In this document: in pieces, positions 15,456 to 24,933 of the stretch
Layout of the letters: every line of letters starts with the position of its first letter
How positions within the stretch are numbered: position 1 is the first letter of the stretch
DNA from: a bacterium
GTDB taxonomy: Bacteria > Actinomycetota > Acidimicrobiia > Acidimicrobiales > Ilumatobacteraceae
Assembly: GCA_029977615.1 (NCBI GenBank)
Contig: JAPOKO010000003.1
Location: forward strand, 1 to 64,000
Direction: 5' to 3'
DNA: 64,000 bases
Notes under the pieces: model-generated
Seen by the model: the letters and a program-made list of their open reading frames with translations, nothing else
Database searches by the model: none
Told to the model about the DNA's origin: nothing
Program-made: the position numbers and the translations under genes

Positions 15456-17323
15456 GTATTGCTGCTGGATCACGTGGGCGCCGTCACGAGCCACAGCGCG
15501 CGGGAGACATTGCTCGTGCAGCTGCACGACAAACCGTTCGTACGCTGACAGAAGACCTCAAGCCAGGAAAAATCTCACATCGCCTGGCGTATGTGCGCAT
15601 ATTTGTGTCATTGATGCTGTGCGCAATGTTGTTGCGCACGGGCTACTTGCAGACATTTGGTTCAGGTCAATATCGCGATGCAAGTGTTTCTCAGCGCACA
15701 CGAGTGAACGTTGTGAAGGCAGAACGAGGATCGATTCTCGACCGCAACGGCCTTGAGCTCGCGATACCAGTTCCGCTACGAACCGTTTTTGCTGACCCAC
15801 GTGAAGTGATTGATCCAGTTGGTACGGCACGGGCAATAGCAGCCGTATTGGGGTTGGATCCCGAGGCTGAAATTGCACTTGCAGAAAGACTGCAAAACAA
15901 AACTTCGAGCTTCACGTACGTAGCGCGTCAAGCGACTCAAGAGGTGGCTGACTCTCTTATTGCGCTGCAGCTCCCGGGTGTGTCGTCCTACAAGGAATCA
16001 GGTCGCGAACTAACAAGCGATGGGTTGCGGGCGCTGGTCGGACGCACGGATCCTGATGGTCTTGGCACCTCAGGACTTGAAATGCAGTTCGATGCTCTAC
16101 TTGCTGGAGTTAATGGGCGACAGGTTCGCGAAGTAAGCGCGAAAGGTCAGTCAATTCCTGCAACACAAGACAACAGTGTTGCAGCAATCCCCGGCAAAAC
16201 ATTAGTAACAACGATTGACCGCAATATTCAGTTTCAGGTTGATGGCATTCTGGCTCAGCAGATTGCACGACTTCAGGCAAGAAGCGGAACTGCGATCGTG
16301 ATGGATTCCGCTACTGGCGAGATTTATGCAATGTCAACATTGCGATTGAACGAAGATGGAACGTATTCAGCAGATTCGGGAAACATCGCAGCAGTTGAAG
16401 CAAACGAGCCTGGGTCAGTAGCAAAGGTATTTAGTATCGCTGCTGCAATAAACGAGGGCAAAGTTGAATCAAACACAGTATTCAGTGTTCCTCCTACATT
16501 TATTGCCAACAAAGGCACGAAGTGGCAGCAGCCAATTAATGATGCGTATCCACACGGACTTGAAGATATGACTGTACGAAAAATCATTGTTGATTCATCA
16601 AACGTTGGAACGTTAATGATCGGTCAGACAATTGGGCCAGAGAAGCTGCATGACTATTTAAAGTCATTCGGATTTGGTGAAAAATCAGCGATCGATTTTC
16701 CGGGTGAGACTAAAGGCATTCTGCAGTCAGCAAACAAGTGGCAGGGTGCTAAAAAGTTCACCACTTCGTATGGCTACGGTTACTCAACGACGGCTTTGCA
16801 GTTGATTGCTGGTGTAAACGTGGTGGCAAACAACGGAAATTATGTAGCACCTCGTTTGGTAACGGCAACAGTTACTAAAGATGGCTTGAATGAATCCATT
16901 CCACAAAAAGAACAGCGCGCCGTGATCACTCCAGAGACAGCCGCAGTAATGCGATCGTTGATGTCCGATGTTGTGTGCTTCGGCACTGCAACTCTTGGAA
17001 AGGTGCCAGGCATGACCGTTGCTGGAAAGACGGGAACTGCATACAAGCGTCAGGAAAACGGAACCTATGTAGCCGACGACGGATCGCGTTCATACTTTGC
17101 GAGTTTCGTTGGATTCATTCCCGCCCAACAGCCACGTTTCACAGTATTGGTTTCAATCGACGAACCAAATGCAGACTCACTGGATCGTTTCGGTGGAACC
17201 GCTGCGGCTCCCGTGTTTGCGAACATTGCACAGGTGTTGATCAGTGAGCTTGATATTCGTCCAGATGCGTCCGATCTAGGTTGTCCAAAAGAGCGTCCAG
17301 CAGAGCTCGGGCCAAAGCATTAA
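15452..17323 (+). CDS. ftsI: Division-specific class B penicillin-binding protein (PBP3/FtsI)
   Basis: 623 residues from ATG 15452. One membrane helix (about 48-66) anchors it; a dimerisation/pedestal domain with RGSILDRNG follows near residue 93. The transpeptidase motifs are all present: SxxK at Ser322-Lys325 (GSVAKVFS), SSN at 382-384, and KTGT at 526-529. It cross-links septal peptidoglycan as partner of FtsW, which is encoded later in the cluster. No PASTA domains follow, unlike some actinobacterial relatives. The gene is co-translated with ftsL and is followed two bases later by murE. Confidence 0.95.
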   Translation: MSIAAGSRGRRHEPQRAGDIARAAARQTVRTLTEDLKPGKISHRLAYVRIFVSLMLCAMLLRTGYLQTFGSGQYRDASVSQRTRVNVVKAERGSILDRNGLELAIPVPLRTVFADPREVIDPVGTARAIAAVLGLDPEAEIALAERLQNKTSSFTYVARQATQEVADSLIALQLPGVSSYKESGRELTSDGLRALVGRTDPDGLGTSGLEMQFDALLAGVNGRQVREVSAKGQSIPATQDNSVAAIPGKTLVTTIDRNIQFQVDGILAQQIARLQARSGTAIVMDSATGEIYAMSTLRLNEDGTYSADSGNIAAVEANEPGSVAKVFSIAAAINEGKVESNTVFSVPPTFIANKGTKWQQPINDAYPHGLEDMTVRKIIVDSSNVGTLMIGQTIGPEKLHDYLKSFGFGEKSAIDFPGETKGILQSANKWQGAKKFTTSYGYGYSTTALQLIAGVNVVANNGNYVAPRLVTATVTKDGLNESIPQKEQRAVITPETAAVMRSLMSDVVCFGTATLGKVPGMTVAGKTGTAYKRQENGTYVADDGSRSYFASFVGFIPAQQPRFTVLVSIDEPNADSLDRFGGTAAAPVFANIAQVLISELDIRPDASDLGCPKERPAELGPKH

Positions 17324-17325
17324 TC

Positions 17326-18777
17326 ATGAGTGCATCGCCGGCATCGACCGGCCAGATGACATTGCGTCATCTGGTGCAAACAGCGCAACTTGGCACGCAC
17401 GGTCTTCTGGTTGAAGTAACTGGTAAGGACTCGATAATTACCGATGTCGCTCATGACTCACGTCAGGTGAGTGTCGGTGCATTGTTTTGCTGTGTTGGTG
17501 GAACGCATGAAGATGGCCACAATTTTGCGCAGGAGGCAGTCAATTCGGGTGCATCAGCACTTGTGGTGGATCGTGCTTTAGACATTGATGTGCCTCAAGT
17601 TGTGGTTCGTGATGTACGCAAGTCGATGGGGCTATTGGCTGCAGCGTTACGCGAGTTTCCCAGCACTCGGATGCACGTGGTTGGTGTAACCGGTACAAAT
17701 GGGAAAACTACGACCGCACATTTGCTCGCCGAAATTTTACGTGCGCATGGTTGGAAAACAGAAGTCATTGGAACGCTGACTGGCCCACGAACCACTCCAG
17801 AATCAACTGATTTGCAACGAATGTTGAGTGCGTGGGAGCGCGACGGAGTGAATGCCGTAGTGATGGAAGTGACCTCGCATGCGCTGGAGCTGCACCGAGT
17901 AATGGGCACCACATTTGAAGCTGCAGTATTTACCAATCTGTCGCAGGACCATTTGGACTTCCATCTGACCATGGAGAAGTACTTCGCAGCCAAGGCAAAA
18001 CTATTCACGAAGGAATATTCAGCTTGCGGCATCATCAATCGTGACGATGTACACGGGCAACTACTGCTCGACACCGTAACAATTGATACACAGTCGTTTG
18101 GAATGAATGACATCACTCAAGTTCAAATGGATGCGCGCCACATTGAGTATGAGATAGAAGGGGTGAGGATGCGCGCGCATTTGGGCGGTCAATTCAACGT
18201 GATGAATTCGCTTGCTGCAGTCGCTGCTGCGCGAGCACTAGACATTCCGTTAGTAAAAATTGCTGAGGGATTGAGTCAAGCCACCGCGGTTCCTGGTCGT
18301 TTTGAATCAATTGATGCAGGGCAGCCTTTTGACGTGATTGTGGATTACGCACACACACCGGATGCTCTTGAGCGTGTTCTTGACACTGCACGATCGCTGA
18401 TGAGTGATTCGGGAAAACTCATGGTGGTGTTTGGTTGTGGTGGTGACCGTGATGCTGAAAAGCGTGGCCCAATGGGGGCAATTGCAGCGGCAAAGTCAGA
18501 TGTGGTGATTATTACTTCGGATAATCCTCGTTCAGAGTCTGGGGCCGAGATTGCAGCACAGATCAATGCTGGTGTCATGGCAACTGATTCGCATAAAGTG
18601 CTGTGCACTGAATTAGATCGCCGTGCTGCAATTGGCAAGGCGTTTTCCATCGCTCAACGTGGAGATGTTGTTGTGATTGCTGGTAAGGGTCACGAAAACA
18701 CTCAAACCATTGGAACTGAAACTTTTCCGTTTAACGATGCGCAAGTCGCTCGTGAACTTCTAGGAGCTCAATCATGA
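17326..18777 (+). CDS. murE: UDP-MurNAc-tripeptide synthetase (meso-diaminopimelate adding)
   Basis: 483 residues from ATG 17326, two bases after the ftsI stop; an in-frame TTG at 17281 inside ftsI is a poor alternative. Mur-ligase domains in order: N-terminal UMAG-binding domain; ATP-binding P-loop GVTGTNGKTTTAH near residue 120; the carbamoylated-lysine segment YFAAKAKLF; and the C-terminal domain with SDNPRSESG. The DNPR motif selects meso-diaminopimelate rather than lysine, so the wall should be meso-DAP type. The next Mur ligase, MurF, which normally follows, is missing here: mraY begins at the murE stop. Confidence 0.95.
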   Translation: MSASPASTGQMTLRHLVQTAQLGTHGLLVEVTGKDSIITDVAHDSRQVSVGALFCCVGGTHEDGHNFAQEAVNSGASALVVDRALDIDVPQVVVRDVRKSMGLLAAALREFPSTRMHVVGVTGTNGKTTTAHLLAEILRAHGWKTEVIGTLTGPRTTPESTDLQRMLSAWERDGVNAVVMEVTSHALELHRVMGTTFEAAVFTNLSQDHLDFHLTMEKYFAAKAKLFTKEYSACGIINRDDVHGQLLLDTVTIDTQSFGMNDITQVQMDARHIEYEIEGVRMRAHLGGQFNVMNSLAAVAAARALDIPLVKIAEGLSQATAVPGRFESIDAGQPFDVIVDYAHTPDALERVLDTARSLMSDSGKLMVVFGCGGDRDAEKRGPMGAIAAAKSDVVIITSDNPRSESGAEIAAQINAGVMATDSHKVLCTELDRRAAIGKAFSIAQRGDVVVIAGKGHENTQTIGTETFPFNDAQVARELLGAQS

Positions 18778-19820
18778 TTTCTGTTTTAATTGCAGGTGCC
18801 GTAGGAATGTTGGTTTCGCTAGCAGGCACTCGCGCGTTGATCTCATTCTTTCAGCGACTTGGTAAAGGCCAGCCCATTCTTGGAGCGGAAGACCATGGTC
18901 CAGCGCACCAGATGGCGAAACAGGGAACGCCAACAATGGGTGGCATCGCCATTCTGATTGCAGGATTCACCGGATGGCTTGTCGCACACTTGCGAGGTGG
19001 ACTTCCGTTTTCTGATCAAGCCGCAATTATTTGGCTCACGGTTTTTGTGTTGGCCGGTATTGGATTTCTCGACGACTACTTGAAAGTAAAGCGTCAACAC
19101 AATCGTGGAATCTTCTGGAAGAAAAAGGGTTGGATCACCTTCGGTATTACTGCAGCGCTGATGTTCGTTTTGGCTTCGACCACAGGAGTCGCTCAAACCA
19201 TTTCATTCACACGCGCATTGAGCCCAGGGTGGGAGCTTTCGGGTCCGCTTTTCATTGTGTGGACTGCAGTGATGGTGTGGAGTACAACGAACGCGGTCAA
19301 TGTCACCGACGGCCTCGACGGTCTTGCTGCAGGTTCGGCTTTGTTTGGCTTTCTCGCATTCACCATCATCGCGTACTGGGCGTTTCGTAACCCGCGCATT
19401 TATGACATGGTGAACCCACTTGATCTCGCAGTGCTTTCGGCGGCACTTGCGGGGGCATGTGGTGGCTTTTTGTGGTGGAACGCAGCGCCGGCACGAATCT
19501 TTATGGGTGATGTCGGAGCGCTTGGATTAGGAGCTGCACTTGGAACATTGGCTGTCACGACAAATACGCATTTGATGTTGCCAATCATTTGCGGTATCAA
19601 CGTATTTGAGGCTGGTTCGGTTGCGGTACAGATGGGCGTGTTCAAAGCGTCTGGTCGTAAGAAGCGGCTGCTCAAGATGTCACCGATTCATCATCACTTC
19701 GAACTGAGTGGTTGGCCGGAAACTACCGTCATCATTCGTTTTTGGATCATCTCTGGAATTTGTGTCGCAACAGCAGTTGCAATATTCATTGCCGACTTCA
19801 CCAATCAAGTGTCCCGATGA
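18774..19820 (+). CDS. mraY: Phospho-MurNAc-pentapeptide translocase
   Basis: 348 residues with about ten membrane helices. Diagnostic motifs: KQGTPTMGGIAI, FLDDYLKV (Asp-Asp pair), NAVNVTDGLDGLAAG, FMGDVGALGLGA and the cytoplasmic histidine cluster SPIHHHFELSGWPE. It transfers phospho-MurNAc-pentapeptide to undecaprenyl phosphate, giving lipid I on the inner face of the membrane. The start overlaps the murE stop (ATGA) and the stop overlaps the murD start (ATGA), so the three are translationally coupled. Confidence 0.96.
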   Translation: MISVLIAGAVGMLVSLAGTRALISFFQRLGKGQPILGAEDHGPAHQMAKQGTPTMGGIAILIAGFTGWLVAHLRGGLPFSDQAAIIWLTVFVLAGIGFLDDYLKVKRQHNRGIFWKKKGWITFGITAALMFVLASTTGVAQTISFTRALSPGWELSGPLFIVWTAVMVWSTTNAVNVTDGLDGLAAGSALFGFLAFTIIAYWAFRNPRIYDMVNPLDLAVLSAALAGACGGFLWWNAAPARIFMGDVGALGLGAALGTLAVTTNTHLMLPIICGINVFEAGSVAVQMGVFKASGRKKRLLKMSPIHHHFELSGWPETTVIIRFWIISGICVATAVAIFIADFTNQVSR

Positions 19821-21166
19821 CCAAAGTTTCCGAATCAACTTTTGTCTTCGGGTTGGCGGTAGCGGGTCGTGCGGTTGCTTCATCGCTTCGTAAACGGGAC
19901 ATTGATGTTGTAGTCGGTGACGACAAATTGACAGACGATCATTATTCATTCGCTCAGTCCATAGGCGCGCGTGTTGTGGATATAGCTCAAGGTGGGGAAT
20001 TGCAACAGGCAATGAGTTCGGTGAGCGTGCTTTGTCCAGCACCTGGAGTGCCTCCGAGCCACGCCGTCATTGGCATCGCACGTGAAAACGGAGTGTCCAT
20101 CCAGTCAGAGATTGAGATTTCCTATCGAATCAATCAACTTCGGAGCACCGGACCGCGACCAATGGTTGCCATTACGGGAACCGATGGCAAGACGACAACG
20201 ACATTTTTGGTGACCGCGATACTTCGTGCTGCAGGATTGCGCGCGGAAGCGGTAGGGAATACTGAAGTGCCGCTTATCGAATCACTCGATACCGATGCAC
20301 AGGCATTTGCTGTTGAATGTTCAAGTTTTCGGTTGGAACATACCGAGTTGTTTCGGGCGCAAGCATCTGCGTGGTTGAACATCGCACCCGATCATCTGGA
20401 TTGGCACGGTACCTACCAGCAGTATTTTGATGCGAAGGCAAAGATGTGGGCGAATTGCTTACCAACTGATGTTGCAGTTGCGCCAATTGATGACGTAAAC
20501 ATTTTGGCTGTAGCGCGTGCAAGTGCAGCTCGCATGGTGACTTTCGGAGCTACAGAGGGTGACTACCGGGTTGTTGGAGACGAATTGTGTGGCCCGTTAG
20601 GTCCGATCGCCAAGATTTCACGGATGAAGCGCTCATTGCCACATGACATCACCAATGCTCTTGCCGCTGCGGCAGTTTGTATTGAAAGCGGGCTAGCGAA
20701 TGCAGAACATGTAGCGCATGCATTAGAGCAGTTTGAAAACGCTCCTCACCGAATTCAGTTCGTTTCAGAAATTGATGGGGTGCGTTGGTTTAACGATTCA
20801 AAAGCGACGAGCCCGCATGCAGCGAGCGTGGCGTTACGTGCTTTTGACAGCATTGTGTTGATTGCCGGTGGGAAAAACAAAGGCCTCGACTTGTCGCAAA
20901 TGGCCTGCGAACCGCAGCGCATGAGAGCAGTTGTTGCTATAGGTGCCTCGGCGGAAGATATTGCTCGTGCTTTTAGCGGTGTGTGCACTGTTGTGAAGGC
21001 AGAGAGCATGACTGCTGCCGTTGCTCAGGCGCGTGGGCTTGCACGAGCGGGAGATGTTGTTGTTCTATCGCCGGGATGCACCAGTTATGACTGGTACTCA
21101 AACTACGGTGAACGGGGCGATGATTTCATGAAATGCGTTCGAGAACAATCAGGAAAACATCGCTAG
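19817..21166 (+). CDS. murD: UDP-MurNAc-L-alanine--D-glutamate ligase
   Basis: 449 residues from ATG 19817, overlapping the mraY stop; the open frame runs further upstream inside mraY but this ATG gives the normal start with a Rossmann-like FVFGLAVAGRAVASSL. The P-loop is AITGTDGKTTTTF near residue 120; HLDWHGTYQQYFDAKAKM contains the carbamoyl-lysine, and WFNDSKATSPHAA and DVVLSPGCTSYDWY complete the C-terminal domain. It adds D-glutamate to UDP-MurNAc-alanine in the cytoplasm. The stop is nine bases from the ftsW start. Confidence 0.95.
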   Translation: MTKVSESTFVFGLAVAGRAVASSLRKRDIDVVVGDDKLTDDHYSFAQSIGARVVDIAQGGELQQAMSSVSVLCPAPGVPPSHAVIGIARENGVSIQSEIEISYRINQLRSTGPRPMVAITGTDGKTTTTFLVTAILRAAGLRAEAVGNTEVPLIESLDTDAQAFAVECSSFRLEHTELFRAQASAWLNIAPDHLDWHGTYQQYFDAKAKMWANCLPTDVAVAPIDDVNILAVARASAARMVTFGATEGDYRVVGDELCGPLGPIAKISRMKRSLPHDITNALAAAAVCIESGLANAEHVAHALEQFENAPHRIQFVSEIDGVRWFNDSKATSPHAASVALRAFDSIVLIAGGKNKGLDLSQMACEPQRMRAVVAIGASAEDIARAFSGVCTVVKAESMTAAVAQARGLARAGDVVVLSPGCTSYDWYSNYGERGDDFMKCVREQSGKHR

Positions 21167-21175
21167 GAGGACACC

Positions 21176-22366
21176 GTGGCAACAAACGTTTCAACTTCGC
21201 TCACACCGGCTCAGCGTCGCCGTGCTGTTCTCGACAAAAAGGGTGTTGGTACCTCACGCCGACTAACCACGGCTGCTCCAAACAAGGTGTTTTGGGGAAT
21301 TCTTGCTGTGTCATCGTTGCTGACTGTGTTCGGTTTGATGATGGTGCTCTCAGCAACATCGATTGAAGCCGTAAACCGTGGCGGTTCGCCGTGGGCAATG
21401 TTTCAGAAGCAATTCATGTGGTCAATTTTTGGTTTATTCGCAGGAATCACCACCTATCGCATGCCGTATCACCAATGGCATGGCATCGCGAAGTATGCGC
21501 TTTGGGCGTCGTACGGTCTCATGGTTCTTCCGTTGTTTCCTGGTGTTGGAATGGAAATTAACGGCGCGCGCGCATGGGTGGCGTTAGGTCCAATTCGTTT
21601 TCAGCCGTCAGAAGTGCTGAAGGTAACGATGCTGTTGTATTGCGCAAGTGTGTTGTCGCGCAGACGTGCCGATATCGCGATTGTGGAGCGAACTCTCAAG
21701 CCCGTGATGACCGCGTGGGCGATCACGGTTTTGATGTGCATTGTGTTCCAAAAAGATCTTGGAGCGGCCATTGTGTTCACGTGCATTGTGATGGCAACGC
21801 TGTTTATCGCTGGTGCTCCAATTAGGTGGATGGCGACGATGACCGGAGCCTTCACCATCGTTTCAATCGGACTGATTGCTACGAGCTCACGATTGCAACA
21901 GCGATTCTTTGCTTTTGCCGACTTAGAAGCAAACAAAGGACACTGGGCGTATCAGGTGTGGCAGTCGGTGTTGAGCATTGCCAACGGCGGAATTACAGGG
22001 GTTGGAGTTGGTCAGGGAACAGGCAAGTGGGGCTATGTTCCACTTGCGCACAGCGACTTCATCTTTGCGATTATTGCTGAGGAATTCGGACTCATTGGAA
22101 CAGTTGGAGTCATCGGGGGATTCATAGTGTTGCTTTCACTTGGCATGCAAGCTGCAAAGGGAGCACGTGACCACTACGGAGCACTGCTTGCTGGTGGGAT
22201 CACCACGTGGTTGTGCGTTCAAGCACTCATCAATATTGGAGGCGTGATCGGTGCAATGCCAGTAACCGGACTCACTTTGCCACTCATGTCATACGGTGGT
22301 TCGTCACTGTTTATGACTATGGCAGCTGTTGGTCTGTTGCTGAACGTTGCACGTAATATGAAGTAG
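21176..22366 (+). CDS. ftsW: SEDS-family septal glycosyltransferase FtsW
   Basis: 396 residues from GTG 21176, with a strong AGGAGG five bases upstream that fixes the start. About ten membrane helices. SEDS motifs are clear: EINGARAWVALGPIRFQPSE, the FQKDLGAAI loop, and near the C-terminus GLTLPLMSYGGSSL. FtsW polymerises lipid II at the septum together with PBP3. A disordered, basic N-terminal segment of about 40 residues precedes the first helix. It lies between murD and murG as in most dcw clusters. Confidence 0.94.
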   Translation: MATNVSTSLTPAQRRRAVLDKKGVGTSRRLTTAAPNKVFWGILAVSSLLTVFGLMMVLSATSIEAVNRGGSPWAMFQKQFMWSIFGLFAGITTYRMPYHQWHGIAKYALWASYGLMVLPLFPGVGMEINGARAWVALGPIRFQPSEVLKVTMLLYCASVLSRRRADIAIVERTLKPVMTAWAITVLMCIVFQKDLGAAIVFTCIVMATLFIAGAPIRWMATMTGAFTIVSIGLIATSSRLQQRFFAFADLEANKGHWAYQVWQSVLSIANGGITGVGVGQGTGKWGYVPLAHSDFIFAIIAEEFGLIGTVGVIGGFIVLLSLGMQAAKGARDHYGALLAGGITTWLCVQALINIGGVIGAMPVTGLTLPLMSYGGSSLFMTMAAVGLLLNVARNMK

Positions 22367-22369
22367 GTC

Positions 22370-23515
22370 ATGTCCGTACCCGCTTCAACCACGTTTGCAG
22401 TAATTACTGGAGGTGGAACCAGCGGGCATGTTGTTCCTGCGATCGCCATCGCAGAGCTTCTTGTTGATGCAGGACATAGTTTGTCTTCGTTGCATTATGT
22501 AGGTTCGACTCGCGGGGCAGAGGTATCTATGATTCCACCGCTCGGCCTTGCTCATACCTTCCTTGCGGTTGATGGATTGCAGCGCGGATTTTCATTATCC
22601 AAGGTGAAACGCAATGTGCTGATGGTGCCAACAATGATGCGTGCACTTCGGAGTGCAGTAACACTGCTCGCTCAATTGCAGCCACAGGTAGTCGTGTCAG
22701 TTGGCGGCTACGCAAGCATCCCAACATGCAGAGCGGCTCGAAAGTTGGGAATTCCGGTTGTCACCTGTTCATACGATCGCCGACCAGGATTGGCTACCAA
22801 ACTGCAGTCGCGTTATGCGGAAGTGTCTGCTGTGGCGTATGCACCAAGTAATTTGCGTAACGCTATTGAAACTGGTGCGCCCGTGCGACGAAATTTGCGA
22901 ACGGCCGATGCGCGGATATTGCGTAACAGCGCACGCGAAACGCTCGGAATTTCTGCAAGCGCTCGAGTGGTAGTAGTGATGGGTGGTTCACTTGGATCTG
23001 CTGTGCTCAACTCCTCAACAGAGCAATTGGTGCAGAGTCTTCGGGGGACTGAACATACATGCATTATTCATATTGCTGGTGAACGATTCATGGACTCGGT
23101 GAATCTCCCTGTCTCGATGCATCACAGCAATGGAACGCTGGCATATTCGCGTATTGCATACTCGCACGACATGGTCACGATGTATTCGGCCGCTGATTTG
23201 GTGGTGTGCAGAGCAGGAGCGAGCACGATTGCCGAGGTGTCAACGGTTGGAGTTTGTGCTGTAGTCGTTCCATGGAAAGATGCTGCAGAAAATCACCAAC
23301 TTGTTAATGCAAAATGGTTAACTGATCGTGGTGGTGCGGTTCTTCTCGAGGAGGAAGACGTAACCGCTCACGACTTTTCTCGGATAGTTACCGAATTGCT
23401 TCTTGATGATGACCGCAGATCAGCGATAGCAAGTCGCGCTCGTGAGTTGGGTGCTGTGCATCGCCAATGTTCGATTGCGAGTGTCGTTGAACGTGTAGCA
23501 AAGGTGCAATCGTGA
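22370..23515 (+). CDS. murG: UDP-GlcNAc transferase MurG (lipid II synthesis)
   Basis: 381 residues from ATG 22370. GT28 fold with the first glycine-rich loop GGGTSGHVVPAIAIAE at about residues 14-29, a second Gly loop VMGGSLGSAVLN, and the C-terminal UDP-GlcNAc site CRAGASTIAEVSTVG plus AAENHQLVNAKWL. It adds GlcNAc to lipid I. One loop is unusual: where most MurG proteins have HEQNxxPG, this one reads SYDRRPGLATKL, so the His-Glu-Gln-Asn stretch is replaced. The remaining family motifs are intact, so activity is still expected. Confidence 0.93.
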   Translation: MSVPASTTFAVITGGGTSGHVVPAIAIAELLVDAGHSLSSLHYVGSTRGAEVSMIPPLGLAHTFLAVDGLQRGFSLSKVKRNVLMVPTMMRALRSAVTLLAQLQPQVVVSVGGYASIPTCRAARKLGIPVVTCSYDRRPGLATKLQSRYAEVSAVAYAPSNLRNAIETGAPVRRNLRTADARILRNSARETLGISASARVVVVMGGSLGSAVLNSSTEQLVQSLRGTEHTCIIHIAGERFMDSVNLPVSMHHSNGTLAYSRIAYSHDMVTMYSAADLVVCRAGASTIAEVSTVGVCAVVVPWKDAAENHQLVNAKWLTDRGGAVLLEEEDVTAHDFSRIVTELLLDDDRRSAIASRARELGAVHRQCSIASVVERVAKVQS

Positions 23516-24933
23516 CAGCAAGCGCACAACTTGACCTATCGACAAGAAAACGGATTCACGTTGTCGGTGTGGGTGGTCCTGGTATGAGCGCAATTGCGCA
23601 AGTGTTGGTTGAAATGGGCCATGTAGTTTCGGGCAGCGATATTAAGGAATCCGAAACAGTGCAGCGACTGAGAGAAATTGGTGTTGCGATCAACATCGGT
23701 CATGACATCACAATCGTTCACCAATGTGACGCGGTGACGGCATCATCAGCTATTCCAAAACAAAACATTGAGTTAGTGGAAGCACACAACATCGGCGTTT
23801 TGGTGCTCAGTAGGGCTCAGATGTTGGCTTTGATCTGTGGTCAGAAGTACTCAGTTGGTATAGCCGGAACTCATGGTAAGACCACAACGTCGTCAATGCT
23901 GATGACGGTGCTAAGAGCAGCACACCTGCATCCGAGTTTCATTATCGGCGGTGAGGTTCGGGCAGTGGGGAGCGGGGCTACATGGGATAGCGGTGAACAT
24001 CTGGTGGTTGAAGCCGATGAAAGTGATGGAACGCACGAGCACCTTCCACTTGGTGCTGTCATTGTTACCAATATTGATGTAGACCATCTTGATCACTTTT
24101 CAACTTTTGACAACTTGGTCGAAAGCTTTGAGAGATTTGTAGAAGGTGTTTCAGGTCCACAGGTGCTGTGCGTTGACGACGCATCCCTCTCGTCCATTGC
24201 GCGTTCGCAAAAAGCCACCACCTACGCAATTCATGGGCCTGCACAATTCACAGCTCGCAATGTGCAGTTCCGAAATGGTGGGTCAACATTTGAAGTCTTG
24301 CGTCATGAAGTATCTGGTGACAGAGGAATTGTGCTCGGCCGAGTCTCACTGCAATTGCGCGGCGAGCACAACGTTTCCAATGCGTTGGGAGTGATAGCCA
24401 TGGCGACGCTTCTTGGAGTTGAATTTGAAGTAGTTGCATCGTCGCTCGCTACCTTTTCTGGCGTAGCGCGCAGGTTTGACCAGCGGGGTAGTGATGATGG
24501 CGTTTCTTTTGTTGATGACTACGCACATTTACCTACGGAGATTTCTGCGGTACTTTCAAGTTGCACAGATGACTCCGACTCATGGTCACGTGTGGTCGCA
24601 GTTTTTCAGCCCAACCGGTTTAATCGTATGCAGCACATGTCCGATGCTTATGCAGACTGTTTTACTGCAGCAGATCATGTCGTCATCACCGATATCTATT
24701 CGTCAGGTACAACGCCAATTGAAGGGGTGACTGGCAAACTGGTGGTTGATGCCATTGCACGCGCTCATCCAGACACATCAATTGCGTGGAAACCGACGCG
24801 TGCCGAATTGATTCAGCATCTTGCTACTGAGTTGCGCTCAGGTGACCTCTGTATCTCCATGGGTTGCGGCGATATCGAAACGTTGCCTGATGAAGTGATT
24901 TCTGCGCGCCGCAAATTTCGGGGAGTTTCATGA
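23512..24933 (+). CDS. murC: UDP-MurNAc--L-alanine ligase
   Basis: 473 residues from GTG 23512, overlapping the murG stop. It starts with HVVGVGGPGMSAIAQVL (nucleotide-binding Rossmann motif), then the ATP P-loop AGTHGKTTTSSM near residue 120, EADESDGT, the NIDVDHLDHF segment and the C-terminal FQPNRFNRMQ (usually FQPHRYSR). It attaches L-alanine to UDP-MurNAc, the first cytoplasmic stem-peptide step. The stop overlaps the start of the murB-ftsQ gene, so the enzyme is made next to the one supplying its substrate. Confidence 0.94.
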   Translation: MTASAQLDLSTRKRIHVVGVGGPGMSAIAQVLVEMGHVVSGSDIKESETVQRLREIGVAINIGHDITIVHQCDAVTASSAIPKQNIELVEAHNIGVLVLSRAQMLALICGQKYSVGIAGTHGKTTTSSMLMTVLRAAHLHPSFIIGGEVRAVGSGATWDSGEHLVVEADESDGTHEHLPLGAVIVTNIDVDHLDHFSTFDNLVESFERFVEGVSGPQVLCVDDASLSSIARSQKATTYAIHGPAQFTARNVQFRNGGSTFEVLRHEVSGDRGIVLGRVSLQLRGEHNVSNALGVIAMATLLGVEFEVVASSLATFSGVARRFDQRGSDDGVSFVDDYAHLPTEISAVLSSCTDDSDSWSRVVAVFQPNRFNRMQHMSDAYADCFTAADHVVITDIYSSGTTPIEGVTGKLVVDAIARAHPDTSIAWKPTRAELIQHLATELRSGDLCISMGCGDIETLPDEVISARRKFRGVS

